A stretch of 64,000 bases of DNA from Ramlibacter montanisoli (lineage in GTDB: Bacteria > Pseudomonadota > Gammaproteobacteria > Burkholderiales > Burkholderiaceae_C), in contig NZ_JABFCS010000001.1 in NCBI RefSeq assembly GCF_013087525.1, positions 4,216,001 to 4,280,000 of the forward strand. The letters are read 5' to 3'. Of this stretch, positions 1 to 13,433 are shown piece by piece; within the stretch, counting starts at the first letter, position 1, and each line of letters opens with the position of its first letter. A model generated the notes under the pieces. It saw only the letters and a list, made by a program, of their open reading frames with translations. It had not been told where the DNA came from and did no database searches. The position numbers and the translations under genes were made by a program.

Positions 1-564
1 CATCTGCTTCTTCTCGGTCGTGTTGATCCGTCCGATGTAGCCGATGGCGTGGCTGGCGAGCTCGCCCCAGGGATAGTTGCGGAACAGGCGGGCCTTGATG
101 TCGACGCCGGGGAAGCGGAAGCGCTGCACCGTGAAGCGGGCGACTTCCTCGTCGGTCAGCTTGGTGCGGATCGGGATCGAGTCGACGCTCTTGCTTTCCT
201 CCTGGAATTTCTTGAAGCGGCGGCGGTCGCGCGGCTGGATCTCGATCACCTGCGCCAGCTCGTCGATCACCTTTTCCAGCGGGCGCGTCAGGCGCGAGGG
301 CGTGATCTCCAGCGTGTAGGCGGAGTAGTTGGTGGCCAGCACGATGCCGTTGCGGTCCAGGATCAGGCCGCGGTTGGGCACGATCGGAACGATGGCCGTG
401 CGGTTGGCCTCGGCCTGGTCGTCCAGCTCCTCGTGCTTGACCACCTGCAGCCACACCAGGCGCGACGCCAGCAGCAGGAAGCAGACGAGGACGACGACGC
501 TGGCCGCCAGCACGCGGCCGCGGAAGCGCGAGAGTTCGGCTTCGACGTTGCGGAGTTCGGTCAT
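1..564 (-). CDS. mrdA: Penicillin-binding protein 2, N-terminal part (runs off the window)
   Basis: This is the first 188 codons of the peptidoglycan transpeptidase of the elongation (rod) complex, a single-pass inner-membrane protein. The start is the ATG at 564. A short cytoplasmic lead is followed by one membrane anchor (about residues 18-40), then the start of the periplasmic PBP dimerisation domain, including the NRGLILDRNG stretch typical of class B PBPs. The catalytic SxxK, SxN and KTG motifs lie beyond base 1 and cannot be checked. It is the last visible gene of the minus-strand order mreB-mreC-mreD-mrdA, 29 bases after mreD, so it is probably co-transcribed with them. Identification is strong from N-terminal sequence and neighbourhood together. 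Confidence 0.93.
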   Translation of the reverse strand, partial: MTELRNVEAELSRFRGRVLAASVVVLVCFLLLASRLVWLQVVKHEELDDQAEANRTAIVPIVPNRGLILDRNGIVLATNYSAYTLEITPSRLTRPLEKVIDELAQVIEIQPRDRRRFKKFQEESKSVDSIPIRTKLTDEEVARFTVQRFRFPGVDIKARLFRNYPWGELASHAIGYIGRINTTEKKQM

Positions 565-593
565 GGGCCTTCGGGGGCGCCGGGGGCGGCGGT

Positions 594-1111
594 TTACAGC
601 GGCCTATTTTCGTCCGGATCGGGCGCCCTGCGTTGGGGAGCCAGCAGGATCACGCTCACGATCGGCCAAAGTGCGGCTTCCAGCACGGGCGCCAGCAGCA
701 CGGCCGGGCCGGGGAAGGCGCCGCCGGCCAGCATGCGGATGGCCAGCTCGATGGCGTGCGCCGCCACGAACAGCGGCAGCACCTGGATCGTCTGCGACGG
801 CACCTTGAACCACAGCAGCCGGCGGTGGATGGTGATCGCGAAGTAGCTCAGCGTGGTGTAGGCCAGCGCATGCTGGCCCAGCAGTGAGGCCATGTGCACG
901 TCCACCGCCAGGCCGAAGATGAAGGCGGCGATCACGCCGATGCGCAGCGGCTGGTGCACGCTCCAGAACACCAGCACGACCGCCAGCAGGTCGGGCATCC
1001 AGGGCAGGCGGCCGACCGGCAGCATCATCAGGGTCATCGCGACGATCAGCGAGAACCAGATGAACAGGGGTTGGCCGGCAGCAGCAGCGGCTGCCCGGGA
1101 CGCATGATCAT
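594..1111 (-). CDS. mreD: Rod shape-determining protein MreD (one-base frameshift)
   Basis: MreD is a small multi-pass inner-membrane subunit of the rod (elongasome) complex. The downstream frame encodes about 147 residues with several hydrophobic segments (for example LLAVVLVFW and LPLFVAAHAIEL) and ends at 594. The expected beginning, MIMRPGQPLLLP, is found at 1111 in another frame. The two frames join if one base is added to the G run at 1067-1070, which would give PANPLFIWFSLIVAM. The gene lies 13 bases downstream of mreC. Because the gene is normally essential for rod shape and both halves are well preserved, I read the frame change as a sequence error rather than a pseudogene. Confidence 0.85.
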
Positions 1112-1124
1112 GCGGGCTCGCTCC

Positions 1125-2054
1125 TCACTTGCGGATCGCCTGGCGCTTGGCCAGCGGCAGCACCGGATCCTCGGGCGCCGGCCGCGCGGGAATCTGGTTG
1201 AGCATCGGCTTGAGCACCATCACGTGCCGCGCGCCGTCCACCAGCGCCGCCGGGTGCAGCACGATGCGCGCGAAGGCGGAATCGGGCCGGCGCTCCACCT
1301 TCACCACCTTGGCCACCGGGATGCCGGGCGGGTAGACGCCGTCCACGCCGCTGGTGGTCAGCAGGTCGCCGGGCTGCACGTCCGCGTTGGCGGCCATGTA
1401 GCGCAGCTCCAGGCCGCCGGTGCCGTGGCGGCCGGCATCGCCATAGGTGATGCCGCGCACGCCGGTGCGGGTGTTGAGGATCGGGATCGCCTGGTCCACG
1501 TCGGTCACCAGGGTGACCTCGCTGATGAGCGGGTGCACGCGCGTGACCTGGCCGAGCACGCCGGATTCGTCGATCACCGGCGAGCCGGGTTCGATGCCCT
1601 GTGCCATGCCCTTGTCGATGATCACCTTGCGCGTGTAGGGGTCGGCGGCGTCATAGAGCACTTCGGCGGCCGCCGCCGGGGTGGACAGGCGCTCGCGCAG
1701 CGACAGCAGCTTGCGCAGCTGCGTGTTCTCGGTGGTGAGCTGCTCCACCTGGTTGGCGCGCTGCGACTGCAGGATGAGCTTGCGGCGCGCCGCTTCCTCG
1801 TTGGTGAGGGCGGAGTTCAGCGAGGTGAAGTAGTCCTGCACGGTGCGCACCGCCAGCACCGGCCGCATGGCCACCCACTGCAGCGGGAACAGCACGGTGG
1901 CGACCGAGGCGCGCAGCGGCTGGGTGATGCGGAAGCGCGCGTCGGCCACCATCAGGAACAGCGCCAGCGCGCTGCAGACCATCAGCTTCGAGAGAGCGGA
2001 TGGCCCCTGCTTGAAGAACGGCGGCGGCGAGCGATCAAGGGTGCCTAGTGGCAT
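1125..2054 (-). CDS. mreC: Rod shape-determining protein MreC
   Basis: MreC is a 309-residue bitopic inner-membrane protein that links cytoplasmic MreB to the periplasmic PBP2/RodA machinery. A short cytoplasmic tail is followed by a membrane helix (about residues 22-38), a coiled coil (about 70-115, ending in QLRKLLSLRERL), and the beta-rich periplasmic MreC domain with its usual glycine turns such as VIDESGVLGQV and GDLLTTSGVDGVYPPGIPVAKV. Length is ordinary for the family. The start at 2054 is the first ATG after the mreB stop, which lies 44 bases upstream. No frame defect is seen here, unlike both neighbours. Confidence 0.96.
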   Translation of the reverse strand: MPLGTLDRSPPPFFKQGPSALSKLMVCSALALFLMVADARFRITQPLRASVATVLFPLQWVAMRPVLAVRTVQDYFTSLNSALTNEEAARRKLILQSQRANQVEQLTTENTQLRKLLSLRERLSTPAAAAEVLYDAADPYTRKVIIDKGMAQGIEPGSPVIDESGVLGQVTRVHPLISEVTLVTDVDQAIPILNTRTGVRGITYGDAGRHGTGGLELRYMAANADVQPGDLLTTSGVDGVYPPGIPVAKVVKVERRPDSAFARIVLHPAALVDGARHVMVLKPMLNQIPARPAPEDPVLPLAKRQAIRK

Positions 2055-2098
2055 GGCGGGATTGTGCCCCGGCCCCGCTGAGCCGGTGCGTCAGACGA

Positions 2099-6518
<4,420 letters not shown>

Positions 6519-6528
6519 CGCGCCGAAC

Positions 6529-6558
6529 GTCGGGGTTCGCCTGCGGGCTCACCCCGAC
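6529..6558. terminator. Hairpin between convergent gatB and the DUF4124-like gene
   Basis: A perfect 8-base inverted repeat (GTCGGGGT / ACCCCGAC) with a 14-base loop begins 10 bases after the gatB stop, in the short gap between convergent genes. There is no T tract, so it is a candidate bidirectional terminator or mRNA 3' stabiliser rather than a textbook intrinsic terminator. Confidence 0.45.
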
Positions 6559-6573
6559 ACCGCACTCAGCGCG

Positions 6574-7224
6574 TCACCGCACGGTGACCGGCGCCGAGGC
6601 CGCCGCCTGCTGCCCCCACAGCCTCTTCAGCCGCACCAGCTGCTCGTCGTAGCGCCTGGTGATCCGCGCCTTCTCTTCTTCCTGCGTCGCGACCGTGCGG
6701 GCCTGCGCCGCGGCCTGCTGCTCGTTGTCTTCCAGCTGGCGCTTGAGTTTCGCCACGGCCTCGGGCGGTGCCTTGGTCGCATCCGCCTGCGTGCGCAGCT
6801 TCTTCTGCTGGTCCTGCAGTTCGGCGATGCGCTTGCGGCTGCTGGCGATCGCCTCGTCCACCGGCTGCAGGGCCTTGGCGCGTTCGGCGTCGTGCGCGGT
6901 CTGGCTGGGGTAGCGGGCCACCAGCAGCTTCTGCGTCCGCTTTTCCTCGGCCTGGCGCTGCTGCTCCTCGGCCAGCTTGCGGTCCTGTTCATCCTTCACG
7001 GCGCGTTCGGCCGGCGTCAGCGTCGGCGGAATGGTGCGGCGGACCGTGCCGAGCGGGCTGAGTTCCTTCTGCTCGCGGTCGCTGCACTCCGGGATCGCGC
7101 GGTCGGACGTGAGCCGGCGGCCCTTGGCGTCGACGCAGGAGTAGATCCGCGACTGGGCCCATGCACCGGCCACGGCCCCGGCGAGGGCGCAGGCCAGGAC
7201 GACGTGACGCAGCAGGGCGGACAT
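6574..7224 (-). CDS. Exported DUF4124-like protein with coiled coil
   Basis: The protein has 216 residues. It starts with a signal peptide ([20 protein letters not shown], cleavage probably after AWA). Next comes a short [16 protein letters not shown] segment with the pattern of DUF4124, a small periplasmic module of unknown role with two cysteines. The rest is a long, charged helical stretch rich in Glu, Lys and Gln (about residues 75-205) predicted to form a coiled coil. The start at 7224 was chosen because it begins the signal peptide; the longer open frame upstream runs into pyrE. It lies 11 bases after pyrE and may be co-transcribed with it. Function is unknown. Confidence 0.75.
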   Translation of the reverse strand: MSALLRHVVLACALAGAVAGAWAQSRIYSCVDAKGRRLTSDRAIPECSDREQKELSPLGTVRRTIPPTLTPAERAVKDEQDRKLAEEQQRQAEEKRTQKLLVARYPSQTAHDAERAKALQPVDEAIASSRKRIAELQDQQKKLRTQADATKAPPEAVAKLKRQLEDNEQQAAAQARTVATQEEEKARITRRYDEQLVRLKRLWGQQAAASAPVTVR

Positions 7225-7235
7225 GGTTCTTCCTT

Positions 7236-7915
7236 TCAGCCGGCTCCGTAGCGGTCCCGGTAAGCCAGCACCTTCGCGTGGTGCTGCCCGAGCGCATCGC
7301 CGGCATGCATGTCGAGGTACTGCAAGAGGTCTGCCAGCTTGGCGATGGCGCACACCTGCAGGCCCAGTTTTTCACGGACATATTGCACGGCGCTCCAGGA
7401 AACATCCTGCCCGCCCTCGGTGGCCTTCTCCTGCCGGTCCAGCGCGATCGCCACCGCCTGGGGGTGGCACCGGCCGCCTGGATCAGCGCGATCGACTCGC
7501 GGGCGGCGGTGCCGGCGGACATCACGTCGTCCACGATCAGCACCTTCCCGCGCACCGGCGCGCCCACCAGCGAGCCGCCCTCGCCGTGGTCCTTGGCCTC
7601 CTTGCGGTTGTAGGCATAGGGCACGTTGCGCCCCAGCCGCGCCAGCTCGATCGCCACCGCCGCCGCCAGCGGGATGCCCTTGTAGGCGGGGCCGAACAGC
7701 ATGTCGAATTCGATGCCGGACGCGAGGATGCGCTGTGCATAGAATTGCGCCAGCCGCCCCAGCTTCTCGCCGTCGTCGAACAGTCCGGCGTTGAAGAAGT
7801 AGGGCGACAACCGCCCCGCCTTGGTCTTGAATTCGCCGAAGCGCAAGACCCCGGAGCGCACCGCGAACTCCACGAAATCCTGCGCCAGCCGGTCCTGGCC
7901 CGTCACCGCCACCAT
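7236..7915 (-). CDS. pyrE: Orotate phosphoribosyltransferase (one-base frameshift)
   Basis: PyrE converts orotate and PRPP to orotidine 5'-phosphate in de novo pyrimidine synthesis. The first frame has the substrate loop [21 protein letters not shown], the flexible-loop [10 protein letters not shown] and the PRPP-binding motif [13 protein letters not shown]. The C-terminus ([16 protein letters not shown] through [10 protein letters not shown]) is in a second frame. Adding one base to the G run 7460-7464 joins them and gives about 226 residues, the usual length. An AAGGAA ribosome site lies about 8 bases before the ATG at 7915. That start codon overlaps the possible start of the divergent exonuclease gene. 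Confidence 0.92.
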
Positions 7916-8717
7916 GGGAAATTCCTTGTTCAAACTGACCAGCCTCAACCTGAACGGCATCCGCTCGGCCGCCAGCAAGGGCGTGGAGGCCTGGGTCGCG
8001 CAACACAGCCCGGATTGTATTTGCGTGCAGGAAGTGAAGGCCCAGGCCGAGGACGTGCACGGCCGGCACGACCAGCTCGCGGGCCTGCGGGGCCACTTCC
8101 ACTTCGCGCAGAAGAAGGGCTATTCGGGCGTGGGCGCCTTCACGAAGCACGAGCCCAGCGAGGTGATCGTCGGTTTCGGCTGCGAGGAGTTCGACGCCGA
8201 GGGCCGCTATGTCGAGCTGCGCTTCGACACGCCGCAGCGCAGGCTGTCCATCATCAGCTGCTACTTCCCCTCCGGCTCCTCCGGCGAGGACCGCCAGCAG
8301 GCCAAGTTCCGCTTCCTGGACGCGCTCGACCCGCACCTGGTGCGCCTGAAGCAGTCGCGCGACTTCATCCTGTGCGGCGACATCAACATCGCCCACAACG
8401 AGAAGGACCTGAAGAACTGGAAGGGCAACCGTAAGAACAGCGGTTTCCTGCCCGAGGAACGCGCCTGGATGACAAAACTGTTATCCGAAACGGGTCTGGT
8501 CGACGTTTATCGTCATCTGCACCCCGAGACCACCGACGACTGCTACACGTGGTGGAGCAACCGCGGCCAGGCCTATGCGAAGAACGTGGGTTGGCGGCTG
8601 GACTACCAGATCGCCACGCCGGGCATCGCGGAGAAGGCGCGGGAAGCGGCGATCTACAAGACGACCCGTTTCAGCGACCATGCGCCGCTGACGATTCATT
8701 ACGAGTTGCCGATCTGA
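7914..8717 (+). CDS. xth: Exodeoxyribonuclease III
   Basis: This is a class II AP endonuclease/3'-5' exonuclease of the ExoIII family, acting in base-excision repair. It has up to 267 residues with the full set of catalytic motifs: [16 protein letters not shown] (metal-binding Glu), [12 protein letters not shown] (Asp/Asn), [10 protein letters not shown] and the terminal SDHAPLTI (catalytic His). Translation may start at the ATG at 7914 or, more like other family members, at the TTG at 7926 (product beginning [11 protein letters not shown]), which has GGAAA upstream. The gene is divergent from pyrE with essentially no gap, so each promoter must lie inside the other gene. Confidence 0.93.
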   Translation: MGNSLFKLTSLNLNGIRSAASKGVEAWVAQHSPDCICVQEVKAQAEDVHGRHDQLAGLRGHFHFAQKKGYSGVGAFTKHEPSEVIVGFGCEEFDAEGRYVELRFDTPQRRLSIISCYFPSGSSGEDRQQAKFRFLDALDPHLVRLKQSRDFILCGDINIAHNEKDLKNWKGNRKNSGFLPEERAWMTKLLSETGLVDVYRHLHPETTDDCYTWWSNRGQAYAKNVGWRLDYQIATPGIAEKAREAAIYKTTRFSDHAPLTIHYELPI

Positions 8718-8779
8718 GAAGCGCGGGTTGGAGCGGCTCGCGCTGGCCGCCCTCTACCTGGGTTTGCCTGCGTGGTTGC

Positions 8780-8813
8780 TGCTCCGGCTGCTGGCTTCGT
8801 GAAAGCCGGAGCA
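8780..8813. terminator. Hairpin between convergent exoIII and lipoprotein genes
   Basis: A perfect 10-base inverted repeat (TGCTCCGGCT / AGCCGGAGCA) with a 14-base loop lies in the 102-base gap between the exonuclease stop and the stop of the minus-strand lipoprotein gene. Position and strength suggest a bidirectional terminator. There is no clear T tract. Confidence 0.55.
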
Positions 8814-8819
8814 CTGGCG

Positions 8820-9571
8820 TTACGGCCGGACGCCGTTGAACACGATCGCCTGGCCGCGGAAATCCCTGAAGGGGTCGAACACCACTGCCGCCTCCAGCCG
8901 GCGCTCGGCCGGGTGGAACAGGACGACCCCCTTGAAGGGCAGGTTCGTCAGCAGGCAAGGCGCCGGCCCGCTGATGACGATGGTCAGGTCGAAGGCGTTC
9001 GCGTCGGATCGGGGCGTGGCCTTGCCGTTGATGGGGCAGCCGTTCACCGAGCTGCTGACTTCGCCGGTCGCGGTGACGTTGAACACGGCAGGGCGGTCGC
9101 CGGCCCGGAACGAGACCGTCCCGGTGAACGACCCGGCCAGCTCCGAGAGCCTCGCCTCGTCATCGAGGTCGCGCACGTAGCTCACGGCGAAGGGCAGGCT
9201 GGCCGGTGCGTTCACCGAACCAACCACGGACTGGCGCGCGCTCAGCTTGCCGGACAGGGGGCGTTGGCGGACGACAGCGGGAAGGGGCCGTACTTGCCTT
9301 CCCAGTTGTAGTCGCGGCCGTTGTCCGCGGTGAACTTGGCGCCGTGGAAATCGCCGGTGCCGACGTAAACGCCGCCCAGGGTGGACACACCGGGCTTCGA
9401 ATACATCATGTAGTAGGTGCCATCCCCCAGGACGATCGCATTGGCCTCGCGGTTGCCGTCGACGGTGCCCTTCCAGAGGCCGGCATAGGGATCGCCGCCC
9501 CCGCAGGAGGACAGCAGCAGGCCGGCGAGCAGGGCGAGGGACAGGCGGGTGGCGCGGGTGAACAGCTTCAT
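8820..9571 (-). CDS. Lipoprotein of unknown function (one-base frameshift)
   Basis: The protein starts at 9571 with a lipoprotein signal peptide ending in the lipobox LLSSC, followed by a Gly-rich linker. The first about 100 residues (GLWKGTVDGNREANAIVLGDG, aromatic and beta-rich) and the remaining 145 (ending IVFNGVRP) are in different frames. One added base in the G run 9257-9261 joins them as NAPLSGKLSARQS and yields about 250 residues. The content looks like a beta-sandwich or lipocalin-like fold with repeated G-x-W/F-x-G-T pieces, but I do not recognise a family. It is predicted to be a membrane-anchored periplasmic lipoprotein. It is read toward exoIII, with a hairpin between. Confidence 0.7.
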
Positions 9572-9706
9572 ACGTAACCTTTCGATACGCGGACTGCCGA
9601 AGGGTTGCAGTTGTGTGCCTAGCCGTCAAACCCGTCCGGGCACCTGCCCGACCGTTCGGCGCCCGTTTCCCTACCGCTCATCGCCGCCGGGGCTTAAGCG
9701 TGATCC

Positions 9707-10810
9707 CTACCACTCGGACAGGCTGACCCCTATGGTGAACACGGACCGCCGCCGGTTGAAGTCGAGCAGGGTGTCGCCGTAGCCGGTGAAGAAGCCGGTG
9801 TACAGCTGCAGGCCGCCGGGCGCGAGGTCGCCGCCATCCCACAGGGTGCGCGACCACTCCAGCCGCAGCGAGCCGCGGGCGGCGCGGCGCAGGCTGTGCC
9901 TGGCGGTGACCGTGACGTGGTTTTCGGCGTTCTGCCAGCCCGCCTGCAGCTCCGCCCGGCCGAAGTAGTTGCTGATGCCGGGGTTGTCGTCGTTCGCGCG
10001 GTCTTCGTCGATGCGCTGCCAGATCGGGGCCTGCAGCTGCACCTTGTGGCGCTCGGCCCCGGCCATCAGGTAGGCGCGGTTCCAGCTGCGCGAGTAGGGC
10101 AGGGACTGGCCGTTGGAGTGGTGCACGATGCCCAGCCCTCCATAGCGCAGGCGCCAGCCCGCCAGGTCCGCGGTGAACGGGTAGATGTAGAACAGCTCGG
10201 GCTCGTGGTCGGTGCTGCGGAAGGGGCGCGAGATGCCGGGCGTGAACAGCTGCCAGTACGACTGCTGGCTGTAGGCGAACCACACGGAGTCGCTGAAGTT
10301 GGAGGCATCGGGGGTCAGCATGCCCTTGGCGATCTTGCTGCGCACCGAGACCTGCAGCCGCATCTCGCGCGTGCGGTAGTCGGTGGCGGTGATCGCGTTG
10401 TTGGCAGGATTGTCGGAAGTGGGCTGCCGGTTGACGGTGTCGCCGAAGGCGGCTGCCGCGATCATCGGCCGCAGGCTGCGCAGGCCGAACACGCCGCAAT
10501 CGCTGCCGCGCTCCAGCTCCCAGAACCGCGAGAGGTGCGTGTAGGCGGTGTCGCGGCAACCCTCGCGCGCGGTCAGGCGCGCGCTGCGCGCGGATTCGGC
10601 GACGGCGGCCGGGGCGGCAACAGGCGGGGGCAGCACGGGGGCCGTGGCGGCGGCGGGCGCACGCTGGCCCTCGGCCCAGCGATCGAAGCAGGCCAGGCGC
10701 TGCGCGGCCTCGCCCATTGCCGCGCATGCCTGCCAGCCGTCGGCCCCGGTTTGCGCGTGGACCGGCAGCAGCAGGAAGGCGGCAGCCGTTGCGAAGAGGA
10801 ATCTGGACAT
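9707..10810 (-). CDS. pldA: Outer-membrane phospholipase A1 (PldA)
   Basis: PldA is an outer-membrane beta-barrel that hydrolyses phospholipids which have reached the outer leaflet. The 367 residues begin with a signal peptide (about 1-19). A roughly 60-residue periplasmic extension follows (WQACAAMGEAAQRLACFDRW, then an Ala/Pro linker), and then the barrel. The catalytic cluster is complete: His230 and Ser232 in VHHSNGQS, and Asn244 in SRSWNRAY, with the same 12-residue Ser-Asn spacing as the E. coli enzyme. It ends in an aromatic residue (SLSEW), as expected for barrel assembly. The cysteine-bearing N-terminal extension is absent from E. coli PldA. Confidence 0.9.
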   Translation of the reverse strand: MSRFLFATAAAFLLLPVHAQTGADGWQACAAMGEAAQRLACFDRWAEGQRAPAAATAPVLPPPVAAPAAVAESARSARLTAREGCRDTAYTHLSRFWELERGSDCGVFGLRSLRPMIAAAAFGDTVNRQPTSDNPANNAITATDYRTREMRLQVSVRSKIAKGMLTPDASNFSDSVWFAYSQQSYWQLFTPGISRPFRSTDHEPELFYIYPFTADLAGWRLRYGGLGIVHHSNGQSLPYSRSWNRAYLMAGAERHKVQLQAPIWQRIDEDRANDDNPGISNYFGRAELQAGWQNAENHVTVTARHSLRRAARGSLRLEWSRTLWDGGDLAPGGLQLYTGFFTGYGDTLLDFNRRRSVFTIGVSLSEW

Positions 10811-10842
10811 GCGGCATCCTAGCCGCGGCCGGCGCGTGCGCG

Positions 10843-11238
10843 TTACTGCTTGCGCAGGATGAAGGGGCGGCCGGTCTGCTCGCCGTCGATCGTCCAGGTG
10901 CCGCGCACCTCGCGGCCGCAGGAGCCTTCGACGACTTCGCCGATCCAGGTGGCGCTGATGCGCTTACCGTCGGCGCTCTCCTCCAGCGTGAACTCGCCGT
11001 CCTCCACGTCGCCCGCGACCGCGCGGCGCTCGCCGTTGCGATTGATGGTGCCGCGGAAGCTCTCGGCATAGTGCGGATGCTTTTCCAGCAGCAGCGTGCC
11101 GGCATGGCCGCTGCCCTGCAGCTCCGCGCGCCACAGGCCCAGCATGTGCGACTGGCCCACCTCGCTGGCGTGCGGGCAGCTTTCCTGGGCCCACGCCGGG
11201 GCGGCGCACAGCGCCAGCAACCAGAGCCAGCGCCTCAT
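10843..11238 (-). CDS. Small exported protein of unknown function
   Basis: The product is 131 residues with a clear signal peptide (MRRWLWLLALCAAPAWA, then QESC). The mature part has paired cysteines and alternating charged beta-type segments such as GTINRNGERRAVAGDVEDGEFTLEE and GTWTIDGEQTGRPFILRK. No family is recognised. The start at 11238 overlaps the stop of the helicase gene by four bases, so it is probably translated as the second gene of that transcript. It is 32 bases upstream of pldA, which may belong to the same unit. Confidence 0.7.
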   Translation of the reverse strand: MRRWLWLLALCAAPAWAQESCPHASEVGQSHMLGLWRAELQGSGHAGTLLLEKHPHYAESFRGTINRNGERRAVAGDVEDGEFTLEESADGKRISATWIGEVVEGSCGREVRGTWTIDGEQTGRPFILRKQ

Positions 11239-13307
11239 GCGGTCCCCGGCGATGCGGCGGCGGCAGCGGCGGCGTCCGCGCTCTTCTTGGCGAATTCCGC
11301 GCGCAGCGCCTTGAGTTTCTCGCGCGGGTCTTCCTTCACCGTGGTCTTGTCCAGCGCCATCTCCGCGATGAAGCGGCTGGGCTGGGCGGCGATCATCTCG
11401 CGGCCCTTCTTGCGCTTCCTGCTCCAGCTCACCGCCAGCGAGCGCTGCGCGCGCGTGATGCCCACGTACATCAGGCGCCGTTCCTCCTGCAGCCGCAGCG
11501 CGAAGGATTCGCTCACCGCCGCGCCGCCTCGTCCTCGGGCTTGAAGGGCAGCATGCCTTCCACGCAGCCGGCCAGCAGCACGTGCGGCCACTCCAGGCCC
11601 TTGGAAGCGTGCAGCGTGGACAGGGTCACCACGTTCTGGTCCTTCTCGCGCTCGCTGATGGTGGACAGCAGCGCGATGGTCTGCGCCACCTCCAGCAGGT
11701 TCTTGCGCTCGCTGGCGATCGCCACGCCGGCCGCGTCGTCGATCTCGCCGCCGCAGCGCTGCGCCATCCAGTCGCAGAACTCCAGCACGTTGGTCCAGCG
11801 GGCGGCGGCCACCTTCTCGTTGTCCTCGCCGTCGTACAGGTGCTTCTCATAGCCGATGTCCTTGAGCCACTCGGTCATGAAGGCGCGCGCGTCCTCCGCG
11901 CCCACGGTGTGGCGGGCGCGGTACTCGAGGTCGTTCACGTAGCGGCCGAACTCGTGCAGGCTGCCCACGGCGCGCGCGTTCAGCACGCTGCCCAGCGAAG
12001 GCGAGAACAGCGCCTCGAACAGCGAGCTTGTACTGGCTGGCGAACACGCCCAGCGAAGCCAGCGTCTGGTGGCCGATGCCGCGCTTGGGCGTGGTCACCG
12101 AACGCAGGAAGGCCGGGTCGTCGTCGTTGTTCACCCACAGGCGCAGCCAGGCGCACAGGTCGCGGATCTCGGCGCGGTCGAAGAAGCTCTGGCCGCCCGA
12201 GACCTTGTAGGGGATCTGCGCCTTGCGCAGCGCCTGCTCGAACACGCGCGCCTGGTGGTTGGCGCGGTACAGCACGGCGAAGTCCTTCCAGTCCTTGCCC
12301 AGGCCGTTGGCGCGGATCGACTGGATGCGCGCCACCATGCGCTCGGCTTCGTGCTCCTCGTTGTCGCAATCGACCACGCGCACCGGCTCGCCTTCGCCCA
12401 GCTCGGAGAACAGCGTCTTGGGAAACAGCTTCGGGTTGGGCTGGATGACGTTGTTGGCCGCGCGCAGGATCGCGCTGGTGGAGCGGTAGTTCTGCTCCAG
12501 CTTGATGACCTTCAGGTTCGGGTAGTCCTGCGGCAGCTTGCGCAGGTTGTCCAGCGTCGCGCCGCGCCAGCCGTAGATCGACTGGTCGTCGTCGCCCACG
12601 GCGGTGATGCGGCCGCGCTCGCCCACCAGCAGCTTGAGCAGCTCGTACTGGGTGGCGTTGGTGTCCTGGTATTCGTCCACCAGCACGTGGCCCAGCAGCT
12701 TCTGCCACTTCTCCCGCACTTCGGGGAAGTCGCGCAGCAGCTTGAGCGGCATGCCGATCAGGTCGTCGAAGTCCACGCTCTGGTAGGCCGTGAGGCGCTC
12801 CTCGTAGCGCGCCATGATCCTGGCGACCATCTTCTCGATGTCGTCCTTGGCCTGTGCCTCGGCCTGCGCGGCGTTCAGGCCCGCGCTCTTCCACGCGCTG
12901 ATGGTCCACTGCCACTGGCGCGCGGTCGCGGCATCGGTGGTGCCGCCGGCGTCCTTGAGGATGCTGGTGACGTCGTCGGTGTCGAGGATGGAGAACTGGG
13001 GCTTGAGGCCCAGCGCGCTGCCGTCCTGCCGCATCATGCGCACGCCCAGCGCGTGGAAGGTGCAGATCACCACGTCCTTCGCGTCGCGGCCCACCAGCGA
13101 CTTGGCGCGCTCGCGCATTTCGGCGGCGGCCTTGTTGGTGAAGGTGATGGCGGCGATGCGTTTGGCCTCCAGCCCGCCCTGGATCAGGCGCGCGATCTTG
13201 TGCGTGATCACGCGCGTCTTGCCCGATCCGGCGCCGGCCAGCACCAGGCAGGGCCCATGCATGTAGTTGACGGCTTCTTGCTGGGCGAGGTTCAGTCCGG
13301 CGGACAT
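11235..13307 (-). CDS. rep: UvrD/Rep-family ATP-dependent DNA helicase (two frame changes)
   Basis: This superfamily 1A 3'-5' DNA helicase is about 690 residues. The N-terminal frame, from the ATG at 13307, carries the Q motif (LNLAQQEAV), Walker A (GAGSGKTRV), ITFTNKAAAEM (Ia), VDEYQDTN (II), VGDDDQSIYGWRGA (III) and LEQNYRS (IV). The middle frame has VVTLSTLHASKGLEW (V), and the last has RRLMYVGITRAQRSL (VI). The frame changes near 12024-12031, next to an AGCT, and again near 11515-11530. One looks like a gained base and one a lost base, so total length remains a multiple of three. All helicase motifs are intact, so I treat it as a functional gene. It is more Rep-like than UvrD-like, with moderate certainty. 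Confidence 0.88.
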
Positions 13308-13433
13308 CGATTGGGCAAACGGGTACTGCGGGGGAGACAGCGGCAGATGATAAGCGGCGCCGGGTGTTGTCATTCCGCGATGCGCGGGTACCCAAGCGAC
13401 AGCCCAGTGATGAGTTGCAAGGACAATACGCGC

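Noticed and set aside
8728..8802. A 24-residue hydrophobic open frame after exonuclease III
   Set aside because: It starts with TTG, has no family, and its end overlaps the strong terminator-like hairpin at 8780-8813; it is most likely chance.
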